Shown here one piece after another: positions 1 to 6,230 of a stretch of DNA of 6,949 nucleotides. The DNA lies in contig JAYSRU010000003.1 in assembly GCA_043720875.1 (NCBI GenBank), positions 1 to 6,949 of the forward strand. The letters run 5' to 3'. Under the pieces are notes generated by a model that worked only from the letters and a program-made list of their open reading frames with translations, had not been told where the DNA came from and did not search any database. The position numbers and the translations under genes are program-made. The DNA is from JAYSRU01 sp043720875 (lineage in GTDB: Bacteria; Bacteroidota; Bacteroidia; Flavobacteriales_D; Crocinitomicaceae). Each line of letters starts with the position of its first letter. Position 1 is the stretch's first letter.

Positions 1-318
1 GTTGTTTTTTAGCGATAAGGTGTTACAGATCCCTTGATCTAAAACTTCTCCGTCTGGCGACATGTACATGATTTCATCGTAAACACGTTCACTTTTAAGT
101 TTATCTATTAGCGCAGCAATGGGCTCGATGCTCATTACCATTCCTGCACCGCCACCATATTGATAATCGTCGACATTGCGGTGTTTGTTGGTAGAATAAT
201 CGCGAATGTTGTGAATATGTATTTCTACCAAGCCTTTTTCTTGTGCACGTTTCATGATTGAATCCGAAAATGGACTTTCCAATAATGAAGGTAAAATGGT
301 GAGAATGTCGATTCGCAT
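1..318 (-). CDS. trmD: tRNA (guanine-37-N1)-methyltransferase, N-terminal part (partial)
   Basis: TrmD methylates N1 of G37, next to the anticodon, using S-adenosylmethionine; this prevents +1 frameshifting on tRNAs for Leu, Pro and Arg. The first 106 residues are present, reading from the ATG at 318 toward position 1 with no stop, so the gene runs off the left edge (full proteins are about 225-250 residues). It begins MRIDILTILPSLLESPF, carries the family signature VDDYQYGGGAGMVM at residues 49-62, and has MSPDG at 86-90, the start of the trefoil-knot SAM-binding region. The start is set by the conserved MRIDI opening. The gene is divergent from the M14 peptidase gene, with 48 bases between them. 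A minus-strand TATTTTTG (348-341) could be its -7 box. Identity is secure; only the C-terminal half is unseen. Confidence 0.95.
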   Translation of the reverse strand, partial: MRIDILTILPSLLESPFSDSIMKRAQEKGLVEIHIHNIRDYSTNKHRNVDDYQYGGGAGMVMSIEPIAALIDKLKSERVYDEIMYMSPDGEVLDQGICNTLSLKNN

Positions 319-340
319 GATTATTTTGCTCAATTTTGTT

Positions 341-348
341 CAAAAATA
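341..348 (-). promoter_or_regulatory. possible -7 box for trmD
   Basis: Read on the minus strand this is TATTTTTG, an exact fit to the Bacteroidota TAnnTTTG -7 element, 22 bases before the trmD ATG. I see no TTG at the expected 19-21 base spacing upstream, so only half of the promoter is supported. Confidence 0.35.
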
Positions 349-366
349 ACGATTCAAAGCTATTCT

Positions 367-1971
367 ATGACTTTATTCCATCAAAGATTTATGTATTTGT
401 TACTATTTTGTCTTTTAGGCACAACGGTGGTAGCACAAAAAAGAACAACTTTTAATATTCCAAACTACACGCCTAATTATTCTGAAATCATTGATTTCTA
501 TAGAGATGCGGCGGAAAGAAAGGGCTCCATTCTGTTGAAAATGGGAGAATCTGACGGTGGAAATTCTATCTATTTGTTTCTATACAATGTTCCAGAAGAT
601 TCTGCTAAAGCCTTGGAGTTTGCGCGTGCAAATACAGTACTTTTGATCAATAACGGAATCCATGCTGGCGAACCGGATGGAATTAATGCCTGTATGGCAA
701 TGATAGACAATTTAGCCAAACAACCTGCCACAAATCGCACCGTGATCGCAATTATTCCAGCTTATAATGTTGATGGTGTTTTGAATCGTTCTGCCTCAAG
801 TAGGGCAAATCAGAATGGACCAGAGGAATATGGTTTTAGAGGAAATGCGAAATATTTAGACCTGAACCGTGATTTCATAAAATCTGACTCGAAGAATGCA
901 TTAACGTTTGCCAAAATATTTCAAGCCGTGGATGCTGATGTATTTGTAGATACGCACGTAAGTAATGGTGCAAATTACCAATATACCTTGACGTACATAA
1001 ACCCTATGACTGAGCGTATGCCTAAAGCCCTGGCAGAATTGACAAATAAGCATTGCATTCCATTTGTTAAGAAGGAATTGGCTACACTGGGAATAAAAAC
1101 AGTTCCATATGTTGAGCTGGTAAGCGATACACTCGAAAAAGGGATACACCAATTTAACGATTTACCGCGCTATGCAATGGGCTATGCTCGCTTGTTTCAT
1201 GCTATTAGCTTCACAAGTGAAACGCATATGCTAAAACCTTTCGATCAACGAGTGGCGCAAACCTTAGCATTTTTAAATTCATTACTTCATTTTACAAATA
1301 CGGAATTTGCAGCGATTGAAAAGATGCGGAAACAATGTAAGAATGAAGTTCTTTTAGAATTAAAACACGACTATAAACTTTCGACGGAAGTAGATTCAAT
1401 ATGCTTTCTCGGTTTTGAAGCGGGATACAAGAAGAGTGAAATTAGTGGAAAGAACCGTTTGTATTACGATGAAAATAAGCCATTTGAACGCAATATTCCG
1501 TTTTATGGCAACTATGAAGCACAACAAACAACAACAGTTCCACGCTATTTTGTAATCAAAAAACAGGAGAAAGATGTGATCGAGCGCTTGCGCATAAATA
1601 ACATTGAATTTACTATTTTGAAAATGGACACAACACTTAAGGTTCAGTCACAACGTGTAGCAAATTTCGAATCTTATGGAAAGCCTTATGAGGGCCATTT
1701 CTATCACCGAAAAGTAACGATTAACCGGGTTTCGGAAACGATTGACTTTGAAGCAGGAGATATTCTCGTCAATGTAAGACAGGACAGAGCTTTGTTTTTG
1801 GCAAATGCATTATTGCCTGAAATGGAAGACAGCTATTTCAGATGGAACTTTTTTGACAGCTATTTGTCTCAAAAAGAAGGTTATTCTGACTATGTTTTTG
1901 AAGATATGGCGGTGCAAATATTATATCGAAATTCAGAACTCAAAAAAGCATTTGAGTTAAAGAAAGTGTAA
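367..1971 (+). CDS. secreted M14-family zinc carboxypeptidase, probably truncated by a nonsense codon
   Basis: This is a predicted exported metallo-carboxypeptidase of the M14 family, which removes C-terminal residues from peptides. Residues 1-24 form a signal peptide (hydrophobic LLLFCLLGTTVV, then AQ), so it should act in the periplasm or outside the cell. Zinc ligands are H99 and E102 in GIHAGEPDG and H197 in VDTHVSNG. The substrate-binding Asn-Arg pair is N167/R168 in LDLNRDF. The general base is probably E285 in SETHMLKPF. The family usually has about 570 residues; this frame stops at 534 with TAA at 1969-1971. The next 35 in-frame codons resemble the missing tail (see 1972-2079). All catalytic residues lie before the stop, so activity may survive. 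The start at 367 gives a good signal peptide; the ATG at 391 is a workable alternative. The substrate is not predictable. Confidence 0.85.
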   Translation: MTLFHQRFMYLLLFCLLGTTVVAQKRTTFNIPNYTPNYSEIIDFYRDAAERKGSILLKMGESDGGNSIYLFLYNVPEDSAKALEFARANTVLLINNGIHAGEPDGINACMAMIDNLAKQPATNRTVIAIIPAYNVDGVLNRSASSRANQNGPEEYGFRGNAKYLDLNRDFIKSDSKNALTFAKIFQAVDADVFVDTHVSNGANYQYTLTYINPMTERMPKALAELTNKHCIPFVKKELATLGIKTVPYVELVSDTLEKGIHQFNDLPRYAMGYARLFHAISFTSETHMLKPFDQRVAQTLAFLNSLLHFTNTEFAAIEKMRKQCKNEVLLELKHDYKLSTEVDSICFLGFEAGYKKSEISGKNRLYYDENKPFERNIPFYGNYEAQQTTTVPRYFVIKKQEKDVIERLRINNIEFTILKMDTTLKVQSQRVANFESYGKPYEGHFYHRKVTINRVSETIDFEAGDILVNVRQDRALFLANALLPEMEDSYFRWNFFDSYLSQKEGYSDYVFEDMAVQILYRNSELKKAFELKKV

Positions 1972-2079
1972 GACAAGCAGTTTGGATTAGATGGAGATGC
2001 CCAATTAGATTATATTTATAAGCATTCTGAAAACTTTGAATTGAATTCTTATTGTTTACCGATTTACGAAATAAAATAA
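1972..2079 (+). pseudogene. severed C-terminal tail of the M14 carboxypeptidase
   Basis: These are thirty-five sense codons in exactly the same frame as the upstream peptidase, directly after its TAA (1969-1971) and closed by a second TAA (2077-2079). The translation contains AQLDYIYKHSENFE and ends LPIYEIK. From memory of the family, Bacteroidota M14 peptidases of this type end with a similar AQLD-(F/W/Y)-IY-(K/R)-(N/H)-S...YP-(I/V)-Y pattern. With the tail restored the protein would be 570 positions long, the usual size. A single base change (for example CAA, AAA or GAA to TAA) explains the break. A sequencing error or stop-codon readthrough are alternatives. There is no start codon or promoter of its own. 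Confidence 0.75.
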
Positions 2080-2082
2080 AAG

Positions 2083-2113
2083 TTGAGTTAATCAACTAGT
2101 CTTAATACATTTG
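2083..2113 (+). promoter_or_regulatory. Bacteroidota-type promoter of the 2133-2528 gene
   Basis: TTG at 2083-2085, 20 bases, then TACATTTG at 2106-2113, an exact TAnnTTTG. Transcription should start near 2120, giving a leader of only about 13 bases before the ATG at 2133. A perfect 6-base inverted repeat (AGTTGA/TCAACT, 2081-2086 and 2092-2097) spans the -33 element. Confidence 0.75.
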
Positions 2114-2132
2114 CATGAATTAATCAAAAATT

Positions 2133-2528
2133 ATGAAAACACTTATTCCTGTCTTTTTATTGTTCGTACTTGCCACTGGTGTTAGTGCAACCTTTAGTAA
2201 ACCAAAGATACTCGGCAATTACGAAGGGAAACTGGAATCTTACATGCTACTGGTGGAAGGTAATCAAGTAAAAGTGGAGGAGGCTGCAATTTTACTTGAG
2301 GTATTTGAGTCAAAAATAAAAATTACGGTAACGCATAAAAATGAAGTTTTGGAAGAGTTTTATAATTACGCTATACTTTCAACTGAAAAATCAGGAACGG
2401 TTTTGTTGCTATCGAAAGAAAGTAGTTCCGCAACTGGCGAATTAACGGTGTCAAAAAAAGGAGACAAGTGTACTTTGAAGGGCTCAATTTACAGCACGTC
2501 GATTGACTTTGTTAAAGTCAAGAAGTAA
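2133..2528 (+). CDS. small secreted protein of unknown function
   Basis: I do not recognise this 131-residue protein. Residues 1-19 (MKTLIPVFLLFVLATGVSA) form a clear Sec signal peptide ending in a VSA cleavage site, and no lipobox cysteine follows. The mature part of about 112 residues starts with a GNYEGKLES stretch. It continues as alternating hydrophobic and charged segments (AILLEVFESKIKITV, GTVLLLSK, GELTVSKKG), which suggests a small beta-rich fold. It has one cysteine and many Lys and Glu residues, and no catalytic motif. It has its own promoter, so it is probably expressed independently of the peptidase gene. The leader AATCAAAAATT before the ATG is A-rich and lacks a Shine-Dalgarno sequence, as is normal for Bacteroidota. 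A lipocalin-like or other beta-barrel role is possible but unproven. Confidence 0.8.
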   Translation: MKTLIPVFLLFVLATGVSATFSKPKILGNYEGKLESYMLLVEGNQVKVEEAAILLEVFESKIKITVTHKNEVLEEFYNYAILSTEKSGTVLLLSKESSSATGELTVSKKGDKCTLKGSIYSTSIDFVKVKK

Positions 2529-2622
2529 GAAAACACTGTTAGTTGAATAAGGAATTCAAATTTCAACGTAGATTTACAGCGCCTTTTAACGCTACTTAAG
2601 TTTTCAAGTAACTAAATTAGTT

Positions 2623-3573
2623 TTAAGCGATCGTTCCAACATGAAAAAGTGCATCGCCTTTATTGATGATTGGAGATTCATTTACGCAGAACACATATCC
2701 TTCAACGCCTGCCTTTATTTTTCGCTCTGCTCTTCCAAAAGGATCCGAAATAATTCCGATGATTGTATTTGAAGTAACGTAATCACCATTGGCAATAGAA
2801 ACTTGCAGCATACCAGAATGCGAAGCACGCAACCATTTAGATTTTTTAATTAAGATTGGATCACGTTTTTGAGTGTCTTTGAAATTTCTCATTTCTAAAT
2901 GGTCCATTATCCTTTTGATTCCATCTATTCCTTCTGAAATAATAGATTCATTCAAGCTATTCGTTGTTCCTCCTTCAAAAAGTAGTATCTTCTTTTTTCG
3001 TTTGTTCATTGCTTCACGCACCGATTTTGGTATATAACTCGAGTGAACAATAAAAGGGGGTGAAAACACTTTTGCCAAACCTAAACTCGTTTCATCGGAG
3101 AACACACAACGAATTTGTGCCATATTACTGCGTTGGGCAGATCCGGTATGAAAATCTAAAACGATATCCGTACAAGGCGCTATTTCCTTCATGAAATGAT
3201 AGGCAAATTGGCTAGCTAATGATCCACTCGCTGTTCCTGGAAAACTTCTATTTAAATCTCTACCATCTGGCAATTCACGTCTAACATTCAAAAATCCAAA
3301 AATATTAAAAACAGGAATGCAAATTACGGTTCCCGCAGTAGGTTTATTCCATCCTTTGCGAATCATTCTCCTAACGATTTCCATTCCGTTAATTTCGTCG
3401 CCGTGCATCCCTGCCAATAATAACAAAACTGGTCCGTCTATGTGGGCGCGCTCAACAATTACCGGAACTTGAATAGGAGTGTGGGTGTGTAAATGAGCCA
3501 CCTCGAGATTAAGTTCATACCCCTTTCCGGGCTTAATATCTGTTTTTAGTATGACTAATTTTTTCGCAATCAT
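2623..3573 (-). CDS. succinylglutamate desuccinylase/aspartoacylase-family (AstE/AspA-like) zinc hydrolase
   Basis: This 316-residue protein belongs to the AstE/AspA branch of the M14-like zinc hydrolases, which cleave amide bonds next to acidic groups (N-succinylglutamate, N-acetylaspartate). Zinc ligands are H57 and E60 in AGMHGDEINGME and H142 in LDFHTGS. The substrate-binding Asn-Arg is N108/R109 in GRDLNRSFPG. The general base is probably E200 in LLFEGG. Residues from about 245 to 316 form the usual C-terminal beta domain (GMLQVSIANGDYV, EGYVFCVNES). No signal peptide is seen, so it is cytoplasmic. It is the third gene of the operon; its ATG overlaps the rimK stop as ATGA (3573-3570), implying translational coupling. 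No other arginine-catabolism (ast) gene is nearby, so desuccinylation is unlikely. Acting on glutamyl tails or another RimK product is an inference from position. I see no convincing terminator after it. Confidence 0.88.
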   Translation of the reverse strand: MIAKKLVILKTDIKPGKGYELNLEVAHLHTHTPIQVPVIVERAHIDGPVLLLLAGMHGDEINGMEIVRRMIRKGWNKPTAGTVICIPVFNIFGFLNVRRELPDGRDLNRSFPGTASGSLASQFAYHFMKEIAPCTDIVLDFHTGSAQRSNMAQIRCVFSDETSLGLAKVFSPPFIVHSSYIPKSVREAMNKRKKKILLFEGGTTNSLNESIISEGIDGIKRIMDHLEMRNFKDTQKRDPILIKKSKWLRASHSGMLQVSIANGDYVTSNTIIGIISDPFGRAERKIKAGVEGYVFCVNESPIINKGDALFHVGTIA

Positions 3574-4445
3574 CTCAGGGCATTTTTTTCAATCATGGCA
3601 ATGATAGAACCTGCAATATCAAATTTTGTAGTGCTTTCAATTCCTTGTAAGCCAGGAGATGAATTTACCTCCAATACCAACGGTCCGCGTTCCGACTGCA
3701 ACATGTCAACGCCTGCCAAGTCTAAACCGAGTGTTTGTGTTGCTAAAATAGCTGCATGTTCCTCTTCAGCAGTCAATTGTATTATAGAACCGATGCCACC
3801 ACGGTGTAGGTTTGATCTAAACTCACCTTCTTTTCCTTGTCGTTTCATAGCGCCAACCACTTTTCCATCCACCACAAAAGCACGAATGTCTGCACCGCCA
3901 GCTTCTTTTATGAATTCTTGCACGATTACCCTAGCCTTCAAGCCATTGAACGCTTCCAAAACAGATTTTGCAGCATTTGGGTTTTCAGCTAAAACTACTC
4001 CTAATCCTTGGGTTCCTTCTAAAAGTTTCAGTACAACTGGAGCTCCACCGACAGACTCTATTATGTGATCAACATTTTTTGAATAATTAGTAAACACCGT
4101 TTTAGGTAAACCAAGTCCAGCTTTAGACAATACTTGTAAACAACGCAATTTATCACGCGAATGCACTAAACCTCTTGAAGATGTGGTGGTATAAACATCC
4201 ATCATTTCAAACTGGCGTACAACCGCAGTACCATAAAATGTAACAGAAGCACCAATTCTAGGAACAATCGCATCGTAATTTTCTAAATAATGATCACTAA
4301 AATACAACTTAGGACCTTTATCTATTTCAATGTTACATTTTAAATGATCGATTACATGCACTTCATGTCCGCGTGCAATAGCCGCCTCAACGAGTCTACG
4401 GGTTGAATATAAATGTGAGTTACGGGAAAGAATTCCAATTTTCAT
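3570..4445 (-). CDS. rimK: RimK, ATP-dependent glutamate ligase (ribosomal protein bS6 modification)
   Basis: This is an ATP-grasp ligase that in E. coli adds glutamates to the C-terminus of ribosomal protein bS6 and also makes poly-alpha-glutamate. The 291 residues align in memory with E. coli RimK over nearly the full length. Shared blocks are MKIGILSR at the start, VPRIG and TFYGTA..RQFEM at 61-81, RDKLR at 97-101, GGAPVVLKLLEGTQGLGVVLAE at 133-154, VQEFIKEA, EFRSNLHRGG at 208-217, AGVD at 244-247 and LEVNSSPGL.GIE at 258-270. K99 and K140 fit the ATP-binding lysines; D247, E259 and N261 fit the metal ligands. It is the middle gene of the operon: 20 bases after the protease-like gene and overlapping the AstE-like gene by 4 bases. 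The operon is divergent from rpsF, which encodes the classical RimK substrate. LysX-type ligases are a less likely reading given these exact motifs. Confidence 0.93.
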   Translation of the reverse strand: MKIGILSRNSHLYSTRRLVEAAIARGHEVHVIDHLKCNIEIDKGPKLYFSDHYLENYDAIVPRIGASVTFYGTAVVRQFEMMDVYTTTSSRGLVHSRDKLRCLQVLSKAGLGLPKTVFTNYSKNVDHIIESVGGAPVVLKLLEGTQGLGVVLAENPNAAKSVLEAFNGLKARVIVQEFIKEAGGADIRAFVVDGKVVGAMKRQGKEGEFRSNLHRGGIGSIIQLTAEEEHAAILATQTLGLDLAGVDMLQSERGPLVLEVNSSPGLQGIESTTKFDIAGSIIAMIEKNALR

Positions 4446-4465
4446 GAATGCTATTTTTAATTATT

Positions 4466-4906
4466 TTAAGCTTGTTTAAACGACAGAAATACTTTTGATA
4501 CGTCTACGATGAATTTTTTTTTCAAGAATTTACGCCCCAGTAATACTGGATGTCTCATATCTGCACGTTGCGTGAGCGAAAATTGACAATCGAATGTTTG
4601 CTGGAAGAGTTGAATCGGTAGTGTAATGAAATATCGTTCTTCTAAAATTCCATTACTACTCTTGACGTTCTTAGTTTTAAACGTATCGAATTTCAGGGTT
4701 ATGCTTTCAGTAATAGGATAACGTAAATTGGAAAAAACAACAACAAGTTCATTGCCTATTAACTTAACCGAATCACAGTGCATGGATGAAGTATACGCTC
4801 CAGAATCTATTTTTACAGGAACATTGTCTGCCTGTAAAGTAGGGAAGGAGGCAAGGTCTTTTCTACCAATTGTAATAAGAGGATTTATCGCTTTACTTGG
4901 AATCAT
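4466..4906 (-). CDS. RimK-associated retropepsin-like protease (annotated elsewhere as 'ATP-dependent zinc protease')
   Basis: This small protein (146 residues) belongs to the family often named ATP-dependent zinc protease, usually found beside rimK. Its fold is retropepsin-like. It opens with ITIGRKD at 11-17 and carries the aspartic-protease motif KIDSGAYTSSMHC at 32-44, with D34 as the likely catalytic residue. It ends with the family block RADMRHPVLLGRKFL at 114-128. A single-domain protein of this kind would need to dimerise to form an aspartic protease site. No signal peptide is visible. It is the first gene of the rimK operon. In pseudomonads a protease called RimB acts with RimK on bS6; I believe this is the same or a related family but cannot verify it, so no symbol is given. 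The start at 4906 is the only ATG upstream of the IGR block in frame. Confidence 0.82.
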   Translation of the reverse strand: MIPSKAINPLITIGRKDLASFPTLQADNVPVKIDSGAYTSSMHCDSVKLIGNELVVVFSNLRYPITESITLKFDTFKTKNVKSSNGILEERYFITLPIQLFQQTFDCQFSLTQRADMRHPVLLGRKFLKKKFIVDVSKVFLSFKQA

Positions 4907-4923
4907 GTCAGCCGTTGAAAGTT

Positions 4924-4931
4924 CAAAAGTA
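4924..4931 (-). promoter_or_regulatory. probable -7 box of the protease-rimK-astE-like operon
   Basis: The minus strand reads TACTTTTG here, an exact TAnnTTTG, ending 17 bases before the first ATG of the operon (4906). No TTG lies at the expected -33 spacing, so the promoter may be weak or need an activator. It shares the 151-base intergenic region with the rpsF promoter on the other strand. Confidence 0.5.
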
Positions 4932-5002
4932 GAAAAGATCTCTACATAATTTCATTTTTAGCAGAAAAATGCAGTGAAATGACATAACTTTTTGTTGAAA
5001 AC

Positions 5003-5032
5003 TTGTTTATTTCAAGAAAGACAGTATCTTTG
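5003..5032 (+). promoter_or_regulatory. strong Bacteroidota promoter of rpsF-rpsR-rplI
   Basis: TTG at 5003-5005, a 19-base spacer, and TATCTTTG at 5025-5032, followed by CACCC. This matches the strong promoters of Bacteroidota ribosomal genes. The start of transcription should lie near 5039, leaving a leader of only about 20 bases (A/T-only from 5041) before the rpsF ATG at 5058. It also shows that the ATG at 4992, although in frame, lies upstream of the transcript and cannot be the start. Confidence 0.88.
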
Positions 5033-5057
5033 CACCCTTAAATTAATTTATTTATAT

Positions 5058-5423
5058 ATGAATTCTTACGAAACTGTTTTCATCCTTACTCCCGTTTTGT
5101 CTGATGATCAGGCAAAGGAAGCAGTGCAAAAATTCGAAGCTGAAGTTGCTGCTCATGGCGGCAAACTTGCTCACTCAGAGAAGTGGGGTCTTAGAAAACT
5201 TGCATACCCAATCCAGAAAAAAACTACTGGATTTTATTACCTACTTCAGTATGAAGGCGAAGGTGATGTTATTGGTAAACTTGAACTTGCGTTTAAACGT
5301 GACGAGCGCGTTATGCGTTTCTTGACCGTGAAGATGGACAAGCATCATGCTGCGTTTGCTGATAAATTCCGCAGTCGTTCAAAAGAAGTAAAACCTGTTG
5401 AGGCACCAGTTGCTCAGGCTTAA
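5058..5423 (+). CDS. rpsF: 30S ribosomal protein bS6
   Basis: bS6 binds the platform of the small subunit as a heterodimer with bS18. In Bacteroidota this area also helps hold the 16S anti-Shine-Dalgarno sequence. The 121-residue protein starts MNSYETVFILTPVLSDDQ, the typical bS6 opening, and contains EKWGLRKLAYPIQKKTTGFYYLLQ (residues 41-64), the conserved central strand and RNA-binding region, then RDERVMRFL at 81-89. The start at 5058 is chosen over the in-frame ATG at 4992 because it matches the family N-terminus and follows the promoter. The tail after about residue 105 is Lys/Pro/Ala-rich and ends APVAQA, without the Glu-Glu end that E. coli RimK extends. It is first in the operon, 18 bases before rpsR. 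No Shine-Dalgarno sequence is seen. Confidence 0.97.
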   Translation: MNSYETVFILTPVLSDDQAKEAVQKFEAEVAAHGGKLAHSEKWGLRKLAYPIQKKTTGFYYLLQYEGEGDVIGKLELAFKRDERVMRFLTVKMDKHHAAFADKFRSRSKEVKPVEAPVAQA

Positions 5424-5441
5424 TCCCTAAAGAAAAGAGAA

Positions 5442-5702
5442 ATGTCAAACGATATAAGATACCTTACTCCGATCAACATCGAGATTAAGAAAGAAAAATA
5501 TTGCCGTTTTCAGAAAAGCGGTATCAAGTATGTAGATTACAAGGATGCTTCATTCTTATTGAAATTAATCAATGAGCAAGGAAAAATTCTTCCACGTCGT
5601 ATTACTGGAACTTCTGCGAAATACCAGAAGAAAGTTAACAAAGCAATCAAACGTGCACGTCATATCGCAATTTTGCCATATGTAGCGGATATGTTGAGAT
5701 AA
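5442..5702 (+). CDS. rpsR: 30S ribosomal protein bS18
   Basis: bS18 pairs with bS6 on the platform of the 30S subunit. The protein has 86 residues, normal for the family. It contains the conserved YCRF at 20-23, IKYVDYKDASFLLKLINEQGKILPRRITG (28-56) and the basic end AIKRARHIAILPYV (68-81), all diagnostic of bS18. It lies 18 bases after rpsF and 25 bases before rplI, in the usual Bacteroidota order. The leader AAAGAAAAGAGAA is purine-rich but is not a clear Shine-Dalgarno sequence. Confidence 0.97.
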   Translation: MSNDIRYLTPINIEIKKEKYCRFQKSGIKYVDYKDASFLLKLINEQGKILPRRITGTSAKYQKKVNKAIKRARHIAILPYVADMLR

Positions 5703-5727
5703 TTAACCGAGACTTAAAAAATACATC

Positions 5728-6174
5728 ATGGACATTATATTAAAGAAAAATGTAGATAACCTCGGATACAAAGACGAAGTAGTTTCTGTAAAACCAGGTT
5801 ACGGTCGCAATTACTTGATCCCACAAGGATACGGAGTATTAGCAACTGCATCTGCAAAGAAATCGCATGCTGAAACAATTAAGCAACGTGCGCACAAAGA
5901 AACAAAAATCACTGCTGAAGCTGAAGCAATTGCTGCAAAATTAGTAGATGTTGTTGTTACAATTGGAACAAAAGTTGGCGAAAATGGTAAAATCTTTGGA
6001 TCTGTGAATACAGTTCAATTGGCTGAAGCATTGAAAGCTCAAGGATTTGATATTGATCGTAGATCATTAAAAATCAAAGACGAACCAATTAAAGAAGTTG
6101 GAACATACGAAGCTGAAGCGAACCTTCACAAAGGTGTTAAACCAACATTCAAGTTTACGGTAGTAGGCGAATAA
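5728..6174 (+). CDS. rplI: 50S ribosomal protein bL9
   Basis: bL9 is an elongated protein at the base of the L1 stalk that helps translational fidelity. The 148 residues match the family length. The N-terminal 23S-binding domain carries the signature NLGYKDEVVSVKPGYGRNYLIPQGYGVLA (residues 11-39). A long helix follows at about 40-75 (Lys/Glu/Ala-rich). The C-terminal domain (about 76-148) contains GENGKIFGSV at 84-93 and LKIKDEPIKEVG. It is the last gene of the operon, 22 bases before the terminator stem. Its leader (TTAAAAAATACATC) has no Shine-Dalgarno sequence. Confidence 0.97.
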   Translation: MDIILKKNVDNLGYKDEVVSVKPGYGRNYLIPQGYGVLATASAKKSHAETIKQRAHKETKITAEAEAIAAKLVDVVVTIGTKVGENGKIFGSVNTVQLAEALKAQGFDIDRRSLKIKDEPIKEVGTYEAEANLHKGVKPTFKFTVVGE

Positions 6175-6196
6175 TACATTCGTATTAAATGATATG

Positions 6197-6230
6197 AAAT
6201 AGGGCTCAAGTAATTGAGTCCTATTTTTTT
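6197..6230 (+). terminator. intrinsic terminator of the rpsF-rpsR-rplI operon
   Basis: A 13-base-pair stem pairs 6197-6209 (AAATAGGGCTCAA) with 6214-6226 (TTGAGTCCTATTT), with one G-U pair and a GTAA tetraloop. The stem ends in an unbroken T run to 6230. It begins 22 bases after the rplI stop codon, so it ends this transcript. Confidence 0.92.

Noticed and set aside
101..343. Minus-strand open frame of 80 codons at the left end
   Set aside because: It overlaps trmD on the same strand in another frame; the trmD frame has clear family motifs and this one has none.
901..1152. Minus-strand open frame inside the M14 peptidase gene
   Set aside because: It is antisense to a well-supported gene and shows no domain or promoter.
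1969..1971. Reassigned TAA codon (alternative genetic code) in the peptidase
   Set aside because: TAA ends rpsF, rpsR, rplI and the 2133-2528 gene at their expected family or local ends, so it acts as a normal stop in this genome.
2529..2622. Terminator between the converging secreted-protein and AstE-like genes
   Set aside because: AACTAAATTAGTT (2610-2622) is a palindrome but gives only an A/T-rich 5-base stem with a tiny loop and a short T run; it is too weak to call.
3595..4068. Plus-strand open frame of 157 codons
   Set aside because: It lies wholly antisense to rimK, has no promoter or recognisable domain, and is rich in Ser, Pro and Cys as expected for an antisense shadow.
4992..5057. 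Longer rpsF beginning at the in-frame ATG at 4992
   Set aside because: It would place the promoter inside the gene and add 22 residues not found in bS6 proteins; the ATG at 5058 gives the standard MNSYETVFILTP start.
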